64,000 nt of DNA, taken from Deltaproteobacteria bacterium (GTDB lineage Bacteria > Desulfobacterota > Binatia > HRBIN30 > JACQVA1). The stretch spans positions 558,001-622,000 of the forward strand of contig JACOST010000014.1 of assembly GCA_016178705.1 (NCBI GenBank), written 5' to 3'. Position numbers and translations under genes: made by a program. The notes under the pieces were generated by a model, which did not search any database, had not been told where the DNA came from, and saw nothing but the letters and a program-made list of their open reading frames with translations. Positions 48,362-57,334 of the stretch are shown piece by piece (the first letter of the stretch is position 1; each line of letters begins with the position of its first letter).

Positions 48362-49550
48362 TCGCTTGCTGACCGAGCCCGCGCTACGCAAGCCCCTCAT
48401 CGGTCGCCGGGTAGCCTTGCTGGCTCATCCCGCTTCACTGACGCGCGATCTCGTGCACTCGCTCGATGCGCTGGCCGCCGTCGGTGACTTGACCATCGCC
48501 GCCGCCATCGGCCCGCAGCACGGGCTGCGCGGTGACAAGCAGGACAACATGGTCGAGTCGTCCGACTTCATCGATCCGGCGCACGGCATTCCGGTGTTCA
48601 GCCTTTACGGCACGGTGCGGCGGCCGACGGCGGCGATGATGGACACGTTCGATGTTTTGCTCGTCGACTTGCAAGACGTCGGTACCCGCATCTACACGTT
48701 CGTCACCACGCTGCGCTACATGCTCGAAGCTGCCGCGACCGCGCGCAAAGCTGTGTGGATTCTGGATCGACCGAATCCGATCGGGCGGCCGATCGAAGGA
48801 CTGCGCCTGCGCCCGGGCTGGGAGAGTTTCGTCGGCGCAGGGTCGCTGCCTATGCGCCACGGGCTCACGCTCGGCGAACTCGCGCGCTGGTTCGTGCGGA
48901 CGCTTCATCTCGACGTTGAGTGTGAGGTCGTGACCATGGATAGCTGGGCCCCGTCACGCGCGCCGGGGTACGGTTGGCCGCTTGGTGAGCGCACGTGGGT
49001 GAACCCGAGCCCGAACGCATCCAATCTCTGGATGGCGCGCTGCTTCCCCGGTACGGTGATGCTCGAAGGCACGACGCTCTCCGAAGGGCGCGGCACGACG
49101 CGCCCGCTGGAGATCTTTGGCGCGCCCGACATCGACCCGCGCACGCTGACGGCGAAAATGACATCGTTGGCGGCAAACTGGATGAGCGGTTGCCGACTCC
49201 GTTCCTGCTGGTTCGAGCCGACGTTTCACAAGCACTTCGGGCAACTGTGCGCCGGCGTGCAGATTCACGTCGAGGACGCGAGCTACGATCACGATCGCTT
49301 CCGTCCTTGGCGGCTCGTCGCGCTCGCCTTCAAGGCGTTGCGCGCGCTGCGACCGGATTACGAACTCTGGCGCGACTTCGAGTACGAATACGAGCGCGAT
49401 CGTCTTGCCATCGACCTCATCACCGGCAGCGAGTTACTGCGACGCTGGGTGGATGACCCAACATCGACACCGGCCGATCTCGATGCGCTCACTGCGCCCG
49501 ACGAGACGGCGTGGCGCGACGAACGCGAGGCGTCTCTGCTCTATCGCTAG
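48345..49550 (+). CDS. namZ: NamZ-type exo-beta-N-acetylmuramidase (DUF1343)
   Basis: 401 residues from the fourth repeated ATG. GRRVALLAHPASLTRDLVHS, GPQHGLRGDKQDNM, YGTVRRPTAAMMDTFDVLLV, DLQDVGTRIYTFVTTLRYML, ILDRPNPIGRPIEGL and MLEGTTLSEGRGTTRP are all conserved DUF1343 motifs. NamZ removes terminal N-acetylmuramate from peptidoglycan fragments. No signal peptide is evident, so a cytoplasmic recycling role is possible. No SD lies before the fourth ATG other than the repeat itself. Confidence 0.9.
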   Translation: MKFGIDRLLTEPALRKPLIGRRVALLAHPASLTRDLVHSLDALAAVGDLTIAAAIGPQHGLRGDKQDNMVESSDFIDPAHGIPVFSLYGTVRRPTAAMMDTFDVLLVDLQDVGTRIYTFVTTLRYMLEAAATARKAVWILDRPNPIGRPIEGLRLRPGWESFVGAGSLPMRHGLTLGELARWFVRTLHLDVECEVVTMDSWAPSRAPGYGWPLGERTWVNPSPNASNLWMARCFPGTVMLEGTTLSEGRGTTRPLEIFGAPDIDPRTLTAKMTSLAANWMSGCRLRSCWFEPTFHKHFGQLCAGVQIHVEDASYDHDRFRPWRLVALAFKALRALRPDYELWRDFEYEYERDRLAIDLITGSELLRRWVDDPTSTPADLDALTAPDETAWRDEREASLLYR

Positions 49551-49572
49551 GCAGCGCTCGCGCGGAGAGACG

Positions 49573-51192
49573 ATGTACGTTCGGCATCAGTTGATTGCGT
49601 GGTTGGCGAGGAAGCGATTTCAGCATCGACCCTGGCGGATGATCGCGGCGATCATGACCCTGCTGACCTTCGCTGGATCGGCAACCCTTGCTGGAGTCGT
49701 CCTGCCGTCACCTGCTGAGTGCGGAAACGGTGTGGTCGAGGACGGCGAGGAGTGTGACGACGGCAATCTGTTTGGCGGCGACGATTGCGCATCCAACTGT
49801 ACCAACGAGATCCAAGCCCCGTTCGTGCTCGACACGTCGGGCAATCCGCCGCGGTCGCGGGCGATCGTGCAGACGGCAACCTTCGTGTTCTCGCTGAATT
49901 TCTCCGGCAGTCAGCTCAGCCGCATTGGTAAGCCGGGGCCCGACGGCATCATCCCGGTCGCGCTGCGAGTCGATGAGGTTCTCTTCAACCCGATCCGCGT
50001 GCCAGGGATCGCCTGCATTTGCTCACGCGCGATTGAGTTCGACGACTTCGGTCCGGGCAACGCCGGTGTCGGACAGATCGGCTGCGGCGCGGACGGACTG
50101 TCGGGCGTCAATGTCGATGTCGATATCGATCATCACATCGGGGTCGTGGGCGAGAATGGATTCACCGAAGCGGACTGTGTGGCTGCCGGCGGAGTTGTCG
50201 AAGACGGCTCGCCCAATCATCCGCACGCCGGGGTGTGCAACGGTGCGGTCCACACCACGCGCTCGGGCGCAGGCCCGGCGGGCTCGGCGGTGGTGACGCT
50301 ATCCACCAGCTTTGATGTCATCGACGATGACGGCTCGTGTCGAATCGAGACCGCCACGAAAGTCTGCGAGGGTGGCTCGAACACGGGGATGTTGTGCGCG
50401 GCCACACCGGATGTCTGCGTGGGTGGCAAGTGTGTTCCCGCCAAGGGTGCCGATGGCATTCCGTGCAATGATGACGATCCGCTCGCCGTTCGCGGTGCAG
50501 CGCAGCTGGTATTCAACACGACCGGGACCGTGCGGGCGGCGGTGCGCAACGCCAACAATGTTCCCAGCGCCAACATCGCCGAGAGCGAGAGCTGCGGCGA
50601 ACACCCGTGCCTCACATCCGCGACCGGCTTACCGTTCGACTGCGACAAGCTCGTGGGAACGGGCACGGGTGGCGGCATCGTCGTCAGCGCGTTTCCGGCG
50701 CTCGACGCGGCGCTGCCGGGCGATACGGTCAACACCGTCATCATCGCCGAGCAATCGGCGCCGACGTTCACGGAGACGCCCACCGCGACGATTGATCCGA
50801 CTCCCACCGAGACGCCGACACCGACCGCTAGTGCGTCGCCGACCGATACACCAACCGCGACACCCACCGAAACGGTCACAGCGACCGCGACCCCAACCGC
50901 CACCGATACGTTGACGCCGACGCCGTCGGCGACTCCCACGGACACGCTCACCCTGACGCCGACCGCGACATTGCCTCCGACTGAGACGCCGACCTCACCG
51001 CCGCCATGCGTCGGCGACTGCGACGGGTCGCTGACGGTGACGGTCGACGAACTCGTGCGCGGCGTGCGGATCGCCCTCGACGAGGCGCCGCTGAGCAACT
51101 GCCCCGAGTTCGACGCGGACCACAGTCAATCGGTCACCGTCGAAGAACTCGTGCAAGCAGTGAGCAATGCGCTCGACAGGTGCGGGCCGTAG
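49573..51192 (+). CDS. Secreted DUF4215/PT-rich/dockerin-like protein
   Basis: 539 residues. A signal-type helix (MIAAIMTLLTFAGSATLA) is followed by a myxobacterial-type Cys-rich repeat (ECGNGVVEDGEECDDGN), a Cys-containing beta-rich body (about 85-390), a long Pro/Thr repeat (about 395-475; units like PTETPTPT), and a C-terminal calcium-loop doublet, CDGSLTVTVDEL and FDADHSQSVTVEEL with NC and C ends. The same doublet lies N-terminal in the P460-like protein at 1031-1822. It is likely surface-exposed or secreted; function unknown. Confidence 0.82.
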   Translation: MYVRHQLIAWLARKRFQHRPWRMIAAIMTLLTFAGSATLAGVVLPSPAECGNGVVEDGEECDDGNLFGGDDCASNCTNEIQAPFVLDTSGNPPRSRAIVQTATFVFSLNFSGSQLSRIGKPGPDGIIPVALRVDEVLFNPIRVPGIACICSRAIEFDDFGPGNAGVGQIGCGADGLSGVNVDVDIDHHIGVVGENGFTEADCVAAGGVVEDGSPNHPHAGVCNGAVHTTRSGAGPAGSAVVTLSTSFDVIDDDGSCRIETATKVCEGGSNTGMLCAATPDVCVGGKCVPAKGADGIPCNDDDPLAVRGAAQLVFNTTGTVRAAVRNANNVPSANIAESESCGEHPCLTSATGLPFDCDKLVGTGTGGGIVVSAFPALDAALPGDTVNTVIIAEQSAPTFTETPTATIDPTPTETPTPTASASPTDTPTATPTETVTATATPTATDTLTPTPSATPTDTLTLTPTATLPPTETPTSPPPCVGDCDGSLTVTVDELVRGVRIALDEAPLSNCPEFDADHSQSVTVEELVQAVSNALDRCGP

Positions 51193-51209
51193 TCTCTGCT
51201 CGGTCCGTC

Positions 51210-51258
51210 CCACGACTCACGAGTCACGGCTCACGAGTCACGATTCACGATTCACGAA
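51210..51258 (+). repeat. Short degenerate CACGAGTCACG tandem repeats
   Basis: CACGACTCACGAGTCACG, CTCACGAGTCACG and ATTCACGATTCACGA follow one another in the gap before the SDR gene. The units are about 7-14 bp, related to each other and partly self-complementary (CTCACGAG). Confidence 0.7.
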
Positions 51259-51294
51259 CCCCGACGCCTCTCGACGAAACGCTTCGCTCATGAA

Positions 51295-52131
51295 ATGAGA
51301 ATGCCCATGTCTACCGATACGCTCTTTCACTCGAAGTACGGCCCGTGGGCGCTCGTCGCCGGGGCGGCCGTTGGCCTCGGGGCGGAGTACGCGCGGCAGA
51401 TTGCCGCGCACGGGCTCAACCTGGTCTTGCTCGATCGCGACGGCGAGCCGCTGCGTGCGACCGCGGATGAGATTCAGTCGCGTTACGGGGTGAAGACCAA
51501 AGCGGTCACCCTCGATCTCGCGCGTGCCGATCTCGTCGCTGTGTTGCAGCCGCAAGTCGCTGACATTGAGATCGGTCTTGTCGTTTACAACGCCGCGATC
51601 GGCACGGTCGCGCCGTTTCTCGAAATTCAGCCGGCGCACTTCGAAATGATGGTGGACGTCAACTGTTGCGGGCCGCTGCGCCTCGCGCACGCATTGCTGC
51701 CGGCGATGGTTAGCCGTGGGCGTGGTGGTCTCATCCTGATGTCGTCGATGTCCGGCAATGTTGGGTCGACGCAGCTCGCGGTATACGCAGCGAGCAAAGC
51801 CTTCAACCTGGTACTGGCCGACGCACTGTGGGCGGAGATGCGCCCGCACGGCGTCGATGTGTTGGCCGTCCAACCAGGCTCGACCCGCACGCCGGGCTGG
51901 CTCTCGTCGCAGAAGGCGGGAGAAGACGAGATGATGCCGGCGATGGAACCGGCCGAGGTCGTACGTGAAGCCCTGGCGACACTCGGCGTGGAGCCAGTGG
52001 TGGTGGCGGGAGACGCGAACAAGCAGGGTGCTGCAATGCTCGCGAGTCTTCCCCGTCGTCAGGCGATCGAGTTGGTGAGCGCGATCACGGAGAAATTGGT
52101 GCGCAACGACCGCGCGCCAAAGGTATCCTGA
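51295..52131 (+). CDS. Short-chain dehydrogenase/reductase
   Basis: 278 residues. LVAGAAVGLGAEYARQIAAH replaces the usual TGxxxGIG with AGAAVGLG; YNAAIGTVAP is the NAG region; Ser in LMSSMSGNVG and YAASKAFN form the active site; VQPGSTRTPGW follows. Ketoreductase or dehydrogenase of unknown substrate. Three in-frame ATGs (51295, 51301, 51307) compete; none has a good SD. Confidence 0.88.
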   Translation: MRMPMSTDTLFHSKYGPWALVAGAAVGLGAEYARQIAAHGLNLVLLDRDGEPLRATADEIQSRYGVKTKAVTLDLARADLVAVLQPQVADIEIGLVVYNAAIGTVAPFLEIQPAHFEMMVDVNCCGPLRLAHALLPAMVSRGRGGLILMSSMSGNVGSTQLAVYAASKAFNLVLADALWAEMRPHGVDVLAVQPGSTRTPGWLSSQKAGEDEMMPAMEPAEVVREALATLGVEPVVVAGDANKQGAAMLASLPRRQAIELVSAITEKLVRNDRAPKVS

Positions 52132-52137
52132 TCTCGT

Positions 52138-52554
52138 TCAGCCCGACAACTGCGCCATCAGGCCAGCGAGGTCTGATAGGTGGACATCCTCCGCGACGAG
52201 TCCGTCAGGGCCCATGCGAGTGAAGGTAGCGCCTTCGATTCGTACGCGCCGGCCGGTCGGCGGAATACCGAACAATTCGCCCTGATGCGTACCGGTCAAG
52301 ATCCAGCGGTCGGCGTGACGATCCCCGTCGATGATCAGCTCCACGCGTTCGAGATGAAAGTCGGGGAACGCGGTGAGCAACGCGACCGCTCGCGCACGGA
52401 CGGCGGCACGTCCGTGTGACTCGATGGGCGAGCCGATCTCACGAACGACCGCGTCCTCGGCAAATACCGCGGCCACGGCGTCCGGGTCGTGCGCGTTCCA
52501 CGCCGCGTACGTACGGTCGTTGATGTCCTGCGTGCGTTGTCGGTGGTCAGTCAC
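52138..52554 (-). CDS. SnoaL/NTF2-like protein
   Basis: 138 residues from GTG 52554. RTYAAWNAHDPDAVAAVFAEDAVVR, HGRAAVRARAVALLTAFPDF and HQGELFGIPPTGRRVRIEGA are typical of ester-cyclase/SnoaL-like NTF2-fold proteins. It may be an isomerase, hydrolase or non-catalytic binder. A longer in-frame start at 52620 would overlap the neighbouring gene end and is less likely. Confidence 0.8.
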   Translation of the reverse strand: MTDHRQRTQDINDRTYAAWNAHDPDAVAAVFAEDAVVREIGSPIESHGRAAVRARAVALLTAFPDFHLERVELIIDGDRHADRWILTGTHQGELFGIPPTGRRVRIEGATFTRMGPDGLVAEDVHLSDLAGLMAQLSG

Positions 52555-52616
52555 GGGCGCGCACCCTACCAACGACAGCGCTGACGGCGCAACCGTTGGA
52601 GAGGCGCCAGTGGGAT

Positions 52617-53318
52617 TCACCGCGCGCGGCCGGCGCGCAGTGCAGCGGCCGGGTCCATGTCGGTGTAGGCGCGATTGCCATAGATTGCCGCAGCCAAGAA
52701 GCCCGCGCCACTGAGCGCGTTGAAGACCGCGATGGCGCCGCTGTGTCCGCCGTCATCGCTCGTCGCGAGGTTGGTCAAAGCGATCCCGAGATGAATGAGG
52801 AAGAAGAGCAAACAGACGGACTGCACCAGTCGGATGCCCTTCCGCTGACCCCACAGCGAGGCGGGAAAGAGCGTGAATGTCAGCAGGAGATGCCAGCCGG
52901 CCATGTGGTTCGCCATTTTCAGCGCCCAGTCGCTCTGTTGCTGCGCGGCGCGCAAGACGTAGAGGTAGCTGGCCACAAACCCGGCGCCGGAGGCCGCCAG
53001 TGCGAAGCCAGCGTGGATCCACGTCGACCGGCTCGGCCGCGCGCGCAACGCATCTTCGCGCCAAGCGGCGCGGCCGTCGACGTGTACTTGCACATCGTGC
53101 GCGCCGCGGTCGTTCGTCACCAGTTGCATGACGATCGAGGCGCCGCCGGGCATCAGCAGGCCACCGACACCACGCTCCAACTCGCCGCGGCTCCGCGCGT
53201 GCAAGACGGCCGCGCCATCGAACACGAGCCGCCCACTGTCGTAACTGTAGTCGCCCTCGAACACCGCTCGCGGCCAACCTGGTAGCGGCAGCAGAAACCC
53301 TAGTTCGAGTTCAGCCAT
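52617..53318 (-). CDS. Uncharacterised membrane protein with N-terminal soluble part
   Basis: 233 residues. The first 95 are soluble and beta-rich (FEGDYSYDSGRLVFDGAAVLH); four helices follow (AGFALAASGAGFVASYLYVL, GWHLLLTFTLFPASLW, VQSVCLLFFLIHLGIALTNLA, GAIAVFNALSGAGFLAAAIYG). No family recognised. Start ATG 53318 is preferred over 53330. Confidence 0.62.
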   Translation of the reverse strand: MAELELGFLLPLPGWPRAVFEGDYSYDSGRLVFDGAAVLHARSRGELERGVGGLLMPGGASIVMQLVTNDRGAHDVQVHVDGRAAWREDALRARPSRSTWIHAGFALAASGAGFVASYLYVLRAAQQQSDWALKMANHMAGWHLLLTFTLFPASLWGQRKGIRLVQSVCLLFFLIHLGIALTNLATSDDGGHSGAIAVFNALSGAGFLAAAIYGNRAYTDMDPAAALRAGRAR

Positions 53319-53464
53319 TGCTCTGATCACGCGTCCATTTCGCTTCGCCGCTAAGCGGTCGCACTTGATTCAAGGCGAGCGCAGCGTCATTGATGCTGTG
53401 CATAGCCTGACTGCCATATCGTTCTTCCCGAAGGTCTGCGATAGGCGGCCGGTTGGCCGATCAA

Positions 53465-54433
53465 ATGCGACGCGCTAGACGAGTGTACGGTGGACTGTTG
53501 CGCCGGGCGGCGCGAATCGTCGATCGCCTTGCGCCCGGTGCGGTGGCGGCCGCTGCAACCATTCTGCGCAACGTGGCAGACCAGACCTCGCCTGGCGGTC
53601 GCTTCTGGTTGCAGTACGCCGGCGCGCGCTTTCAGCTCGATGTAGTTGAGGAACGCCCCTTCTGGTACCAAACATTCTCCCGTTGGGCCGCGGGTATGGA
53701 AGTCTACGAGCTGACCATGATCGAGTGTCTGACCCGGTTGGTGCTCCGGACCGAGGCCCCGCGGTTCGTGGACATCGGGGCTTTCATGGGTCACTACGCG
53801 TGCTACGTAGCCGCACTGACCGGTGATCAAAGCGAGGTGTACGCGATCGAGAGCAATCGCCGCTACTGCGCCGCCATCGAGCGATCGGTGCGGCTCAATG
53901 GACTCTCCAAGCTCAAGGTCTACAACGCGGTGCTCTCTGATCGTGTGGAAGTCGCGGCGATCGACGAGCAGGAAGTGCGGTTCGACGCCTCCGGCAAGCA
54001 TTCCGCGCGCACCACGACGTTGGATGAATTGTGCCGACAGGAAACCATCCGGCCGGTGATCGCTAAGATCGATGTACACGGTACTGAGGGCAAGGTGCTC
54101 ATGGGGATGCAACATCTCATGAAAGACTCGGTCGACTTCGTTTTGCTCGAGCTTCATTCCGAGGACTGGCTACATCGCTATTCCGGAGGCATGAGCCGCG
54201 CAGACGTGCTCGGGATATTCGAACGCGCCGGTTTTCACCTCTTCTATGTGGCGGGCCACCGCTCCTCAGGGTCTCCTGAGCGACAACAGACCATGAGCGC
54301 CGACGCTTTGACTTATCGGCGGGTGACTTCGCAGTCGAGCGACCTGTTGCTGTTCGATCGGCCGGACGACGTACTGTTGCTCGGCAGCAAGGTGGCCGAT
54401 GTCGAACCATTGCTGCGGCCCCGAACTGACTAG
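53465..54433 (+). CDS. FkbM-family methyltransferase
   Basis: 322 residues. PRFVDIGAFMGHYACYVAAL is the SAM-binding motif I, VYAIESNRRYCAAIERSVRLN motif II, SARTTTLDELC and IAKIDVHGTEGKVLMGMQHLM match FkbM family signatures, and FVLLELHSEDW ends the core. It transfers a methyl group, often to an O of a sugar or lipid; substrate unknown. The gene stands alone. Confidence 0.85.
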   Translation: MRRARRVYGGLLRRAARIVDRLAPGAVAAAATILRNVADQTSPGGRFWLQYAGARFQLDVVEERPFWYQTFSRWAAGMEVYELTMIECLTRLVLRTEAPRFVDIGAFMGHYACYVAALTGDQSEVYAIESNRRYCAAIERSVRLNGLSKLKVYNAVLSDRVEVAAIDEQEVRFDASGKHSARTTTLDELCRQETIRPVIAKIDVHGTEGKVLMGMQHLMKDSVDFVLLELHSEDWLHRYSGGMSRADVLGIFERAGFHLFYVAGHRSSGSPERQQTMSADALTYRRVTSQSSDLLLFDRPDDVLLLGSKVADVEPLLRPRTD

Positions 54434-54553
54434 GCCGAGCGGTCAGATCGGCGACGCGACTACCGCTTGATTCAGGAGGCCAGGGGCGGCATTGAAGGAA
54501 GCCGCGCTCGCGACGGCGGGCAATCACTCTCGCTGCTTAGAAAGGACGACACC

Positions 54554-55780
54554 ATGGCCATCGACTTTAGCTTTCCCCCCGAGATCGACGCACTGCGACT
54601 GAAGGTGCGCGACTTCATCGCGCAGGTCGTGCGACCTGCCGAAGCAAAGATCGCCGAACGCGAGGGCGACCGCCGGTTTCTGATTCAGTCGATTATCGAG
54701 ATGCGCGTCGCGGCGAAGGACTGGGGTTTATGGCTGCCGCACATGCCGAAGGAGTTCGGCGGCATGGGGCTCGGACACGTGGCGATGGCCGCAGTGTCGG
54801 CCGAGGCTGCCAAGTCGGGCTTCGGCCCGTTTGCCCTGAACGCGCAGGCGCCCGACGAAGGTAACATGCACACTCTTCTGCACTGGGCCACCGATGCGCA
54901 GAAGGAGAAGTACCTGCGGCCGTTATGCGAGGGCATGGCGCGCTCGTGCTTCGCGATGACCGAACCCGAAGTCGCGGGCTCCGACCCGACGCTCATCCAG
55001 ACTCGCGCCGTGCTCGACGGTGACTCGTGGGTCGTCAACGGCCACAAATGGTTCATCTCCGGCGCCAGCGGCGCACAGTTCGCGATTCTCATCGCGCGTA
55101 CCGAAGACAATCCCGAGATTCCGCAGGCGGCCAACTCGGCGTTCCTAGTTGATCTCCCGTCGCCGGGATGGAGCGTTGTCCGCGATGTCGCGACTATGGC
55201 CGGCCGCCACAACCACGCCGAGATCCGCATCGAGAACCTGCGCGTGCCCAAGGAGAACATGGTTGGCGGCCGCGGTCAGGGGCATCTCCTCGGACAAGCC
55301 CGCCTCGGCCCGGCGCGACTCGCGCACTGCATGCGTTGGATCGGCCAGGCCGAGGTTGCGCTCGACATGATGGTCGACCGCGCGCTCAATCGTTTCGCGC
55401 ACGGTTCGCTGCTCTCTGAGAAACAGGGCATCCAATGGCTGATCGCCGACTCGACGATGGAGTTGTACCAGTGCAAGCTGATGGTGCTGCACGCCGCCTA
55501 CAAGATCGATCGCGGCGAAGACTTCCGCAGCGAAGTGTCGATGGCCAAACACTTCGTCGCCAACTCGCTCGGGCGTATCATCGACCGCGCCATCCAAGTG
55601 CACGGCGCGCTCGGCTACTCAACCGACACGCCGCTAGCGCACATGGCCCAGCAAGCCCGCTGGGCGCGCTTCGCCGACGGCGCCGACGAAGTGCATCAAT
55701 GGCGCATCGCGCAACGCACCATCGACGCCTACAAGCGCGACAAGTCAACGCGCGCGGCGACGGGGAATTTGCCGCTGTGA
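54554..55780 (+). CDS. Acyl-CoA dehydrogenase
   Basis: 408 residues. FAMTEPEVAGSDPTLIQTRA is the FAD/substrate region, HKWFISGASGAQFAILIART and FLVDLPSPGWSV follow, and the C-terminal helices include MAKHFVANSLGRIIDRAIQV and HGALGYSTDTPLAHMAQQAR. It catalyses alpha-beta oxidation of an acyl-CoA with FAD; the catalytic Glu cannot be assigned from sequence alone. GAAAGGACGAC precedes ATG 54554. Broken copies of its 3' third lie at 56475-56566, 57335-57712 and 57808-57881. Confidence 0.92.
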   Translation: MAIDFSFPPEIDALRLKVRDFIAQVVRPAEAKIAEREGDRRFLIQSIIEMRVAAKDWGLWLPHMPKEFGGMGLGHVAMAAVSAEAAKSGFGPFALNAQAPDEGNMHTLLHWATDAQKEKYLRPLCEGMARSCFAMTEPEVAGSDPTLIQTRAVLDGDSWVVNGHKWFISGASGAQFAILIARTEDNPEIPQAANSAFLVDLPSPGWSVVRDVATMAGRHNHAEIRIENLRVPKENMVGGRGQGHLLGQARLGPARLAHCMRWIGQAEVALDMMVDRALNRFAHGSLLSEKQGIQWLIADSTMELYQCKLMVLHAAYKIDRGEDFRSEVSMAKHFVANSLGRIIDRAIQVHGALGYSTDTPLAHMAQQARWARFADGADEVHQWRIAQRTIDAYKRDKSTRAATGNLPL

Positions 55781-55966
55781 CGGCGGGTGGGATTCGCCGC
55801 GCCGATTCGCTGAGCTCTTTTCGAGTAGTAGACTTTGCCGGACGACGCCTTCAGTACTCCCGACACGCCGATTGCCTCTGGTCGGCGAAACGGACGCGCT
55901 CAGTGGTCTCGCTCGCGCAAGAGTGCGAGGCGCCGGGCGCGGCGGGACGGTCCTACTTCACGCTTG

Positions 55967-56191
55967 CTACAGGGCCGATTCGATATCTTCGCGCCGGAGT
56001 TCACAGTCTCGCAAAATCTGGTTCATCAGGCCCGGACCGATGGTCTCGCCTGCGTGCATCGGTACCACAGTTGCGCGCCCATCTGCATGGCGCAGATAGT
56101 GGTGACTCCCGCGAATACGAATGAGTTGGAACCCGAGCTTGCCCAGCGCGGCGATCAGAGTCTTGCCGGTCAGACGGGGCAGCTTGGGCAT
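55967..56191 (-). CDS. hicA: HicA-type mRNA interferase toxin
   Basis: 74 residues: KLPRLTGKTLIAALGKLGFQ, then RGSHHYLRHADGRATVVPMH, with the catalytic His in GSHHYL and dsRNA-binding-like fold. HAGETIGPGLMNQILRDCEL completes the HicA pattern. The start codon overlaps the HicB stop by one base (TAATG). Size is normal. The order hicB-hicA is the less common of the two known arrangements. Confidence 0.9.
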   Translation of the reverse strand: MPKLPRLTGKTLIAALGKLGFQLIRIRGSHHYLRHADGRATVVPMHAGETIGPGLMNQILRDCELRREDIESAL

Positions 56192-56406
56192 TACCCAACC
56201 GCGACTCGCTGCACCCCAACGAAGTCCAACGGCGGAGCCTCGTCCCCTTGGACATCCAAGCAAAGCTGAATCGCTTCGCGAACGCGCTCGATCAACTGGT
56301 CGAGTGAACGTGCCTGCGTATGGCAACCGCGCAGCGTGGGCACCGTGGCGACGTAGTAGCCTTCCGAATCCCGCTCGATTAGCACATCAAATTCGCGCTT
56401 CATCAT
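56191..56406 (-). CDS. hicB: HicB-type antitoxin
   Basis: 71 residues. FDVLIERDSEGYYVATVPTL, RGCHTQARSLDQLIERVREA and IQLCLD are the HicB N-terminal RNase-H-like domain. There is no room for a C-terminal DNA-binding domain, so this is the short HicB form. GGAGGG lies directly before the paired ATGs at 56406 and 56403. hicA follows with one-base overlap. Confidence 0.9.
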   Translation of the reverse strand: MMKREFDVLIERDSEGYYVATVPTLRGCHTQARSLDQLIERVREAIQLCLDVQGDEAPPLDFVGVQRVAVG

Positions 56407-56474
56407 CCCTCCGTTCTCAACGACACGGCGATCTTACCCGTTGCGACTAGAGGAAGCTACGCCAGGCATCAGCC

Positions 56475-56566
56475 GGCCGCATCATTGATCGCGCAAACCA
56501 GGTGCATGGCGCGCTCGGCTACTCGACCGACACGCCCTTCCTGAGCCCCTTCGAAGGGCCGCTGCA
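56475..56566 (+). pseudogene. Acyl-CoA dehydrogenase 3' fragment 1
   Basis: Reads GRIIDRANQVHGALGYST, DTP, then an extra FLSPFEG, then PLH. It matches the intact gene (GRIIDRAIQV...) and carries an inserted CTGAGCCCCTTCGAAGG-type stretch that the intact copy lacks but fragment 2 also has. It ends just before the vapBC promoter. Confidence 0.8.
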
Positions 56567-56569
56567 CGC

Positions 56570-56603
56570 TTGCCATGCGCAAAGCGAATCGTGTAGATAC
56601 ACG
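56570..56603 (+). promoter_or_regulatory. vapBC promoter with operator palindrome
   Basis: TTGCCA (56570-56575), 18 bp, TAGATA (56594-56599). The perfect palindrome CGTGTA-GA-TACACG (56590-56603) covers the -10. The vapB ATG is at 56612, giving a leader under 12 nt. Same design as at 113-147 and 29204-29217. Confidence 0.5.
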
Positions 56604-56611
56604 GCATAGAT

Positions 56612-56860
56612 ATGAAAACGGCCAAGCTCTTCAAGCACGGAGGCAGCCAAGCGGTGCGACTGCCGAAGGAGTTTCGGCTCGATGGCACAGAGGTCTTCAT
56701 CGAGCGACGAAGGGGGGGCGTCGTCTTGCGCCCGAAGACGCGAATCAGGACGCTCGCTGATCTTGCGCGCTACATGCGGGATCGGTTTGCCGTCACCTCC
56801 GACTTCCCTGGACGGGAGCAACCGAGAGCGCAGCAGAAGCGAGAGCTCCGGTTCGAGTAG
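56612..56860 (+). CDS. vapB: VapB-type (AbrB-fold) antitoxin
   Basis: 82 residues: [20 protein letters not shown] and [20 protein letters not shown] form the swapped-hairpin AbrB/SpoVT fold of VapB; the C-terminal tail ([15 protein letters not shown]) would bind the toxin. The PIN-toxin gene follows by 5 bp. The operator upstream fits autoregulation. Confidence 0.88.
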   Translation: MKTAKLFKHGGSQAVRLPKEFRLDGTEVFIERRRGGVVLRPKTRIRTLADLARYMRDRFAVTSDFPGREQPRAQQKRELRFE

Positions 56861-56865
56861 ACGCG

Positions 56866-57294
56866 ATGGCGACGGCGTTTGTGCTCGATACCGACGTCTG
56901 CATTGACCTCATTCGCGGCCGTGTTCCGGCCAACGACTCAGAAAGCGGGCGGATCGCCCTCGCCGCCAGCGTCATCTCCAGCGTCACGTTAGCGGAGTTA
57001 GAAGTTGGCGTGGTCAAGGCGCCGAACCGTCCGCGGCAACAGCTCGACGACTTCTTGGAGCAGGTTCTGGTCGCCGATTTCGACACCGCCGCGGCTCGTC
57101 ACTACGGCGAGATCCGCGCCCACTTGGAGAAGAAGGGGAGCACCATCGGTCCGCTGGATCTGTTGATCGCCGCGCATGCTCGGAGCCGCGGCGCCAGTCT
57201 GGTGACCGCGAATGTCCGGGAGTTTCGCCGTGTCCCCGGGCTGAAGTGCATCGGATGGATACGCGTCTCACGGATCGCGCAGCCAGGCAGATAG
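56866..57294 (+). CDS. vapC: PIN-domain toxin VapC
   Basis: 142 residues. FVLDTDVCIDLIRGR, VTLAELEVGVVKAP, IGPLDLLIAAHARSRGASL and VTANVREFRRVPGL are the PIN catalytic stretches (Asp, Glu, Asp, Asn/Glu). This is the tRNA-targeting VapC (MvpA) type in many bacteria, though specificity cannot be read from sequence. Flanked on both sides by acyl-CoA dehydrogenase fragments. Confidence 0.9.
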   Translation: MATAFVLDTDVCIDLIRGRVPANDSESGRIALAASVISSVTLAELEVGVVKAPNRPRQQLDDFLEQVLVADFDTAAARHYGEIRAHLEKKGSTIGPLDLLIAAHARSRGASLVTANVREFRRVPGLKCIGWIRVSRIAQPGR

Positions 57295-57334
57295 TCGGCC
57301 GGCCTTGAGTGGTTTCGCCGATCTCCGACAAGCC

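Noticed and set aside
50755-51005. Repeated ACCGAnACnCCnACC-type DNA that might suggest a tandem array or CRISPR
   Set aside because: It is the in-frame Pro/Thr linker of the DUF4215 protein; there are no constant repeats with unique spacers.
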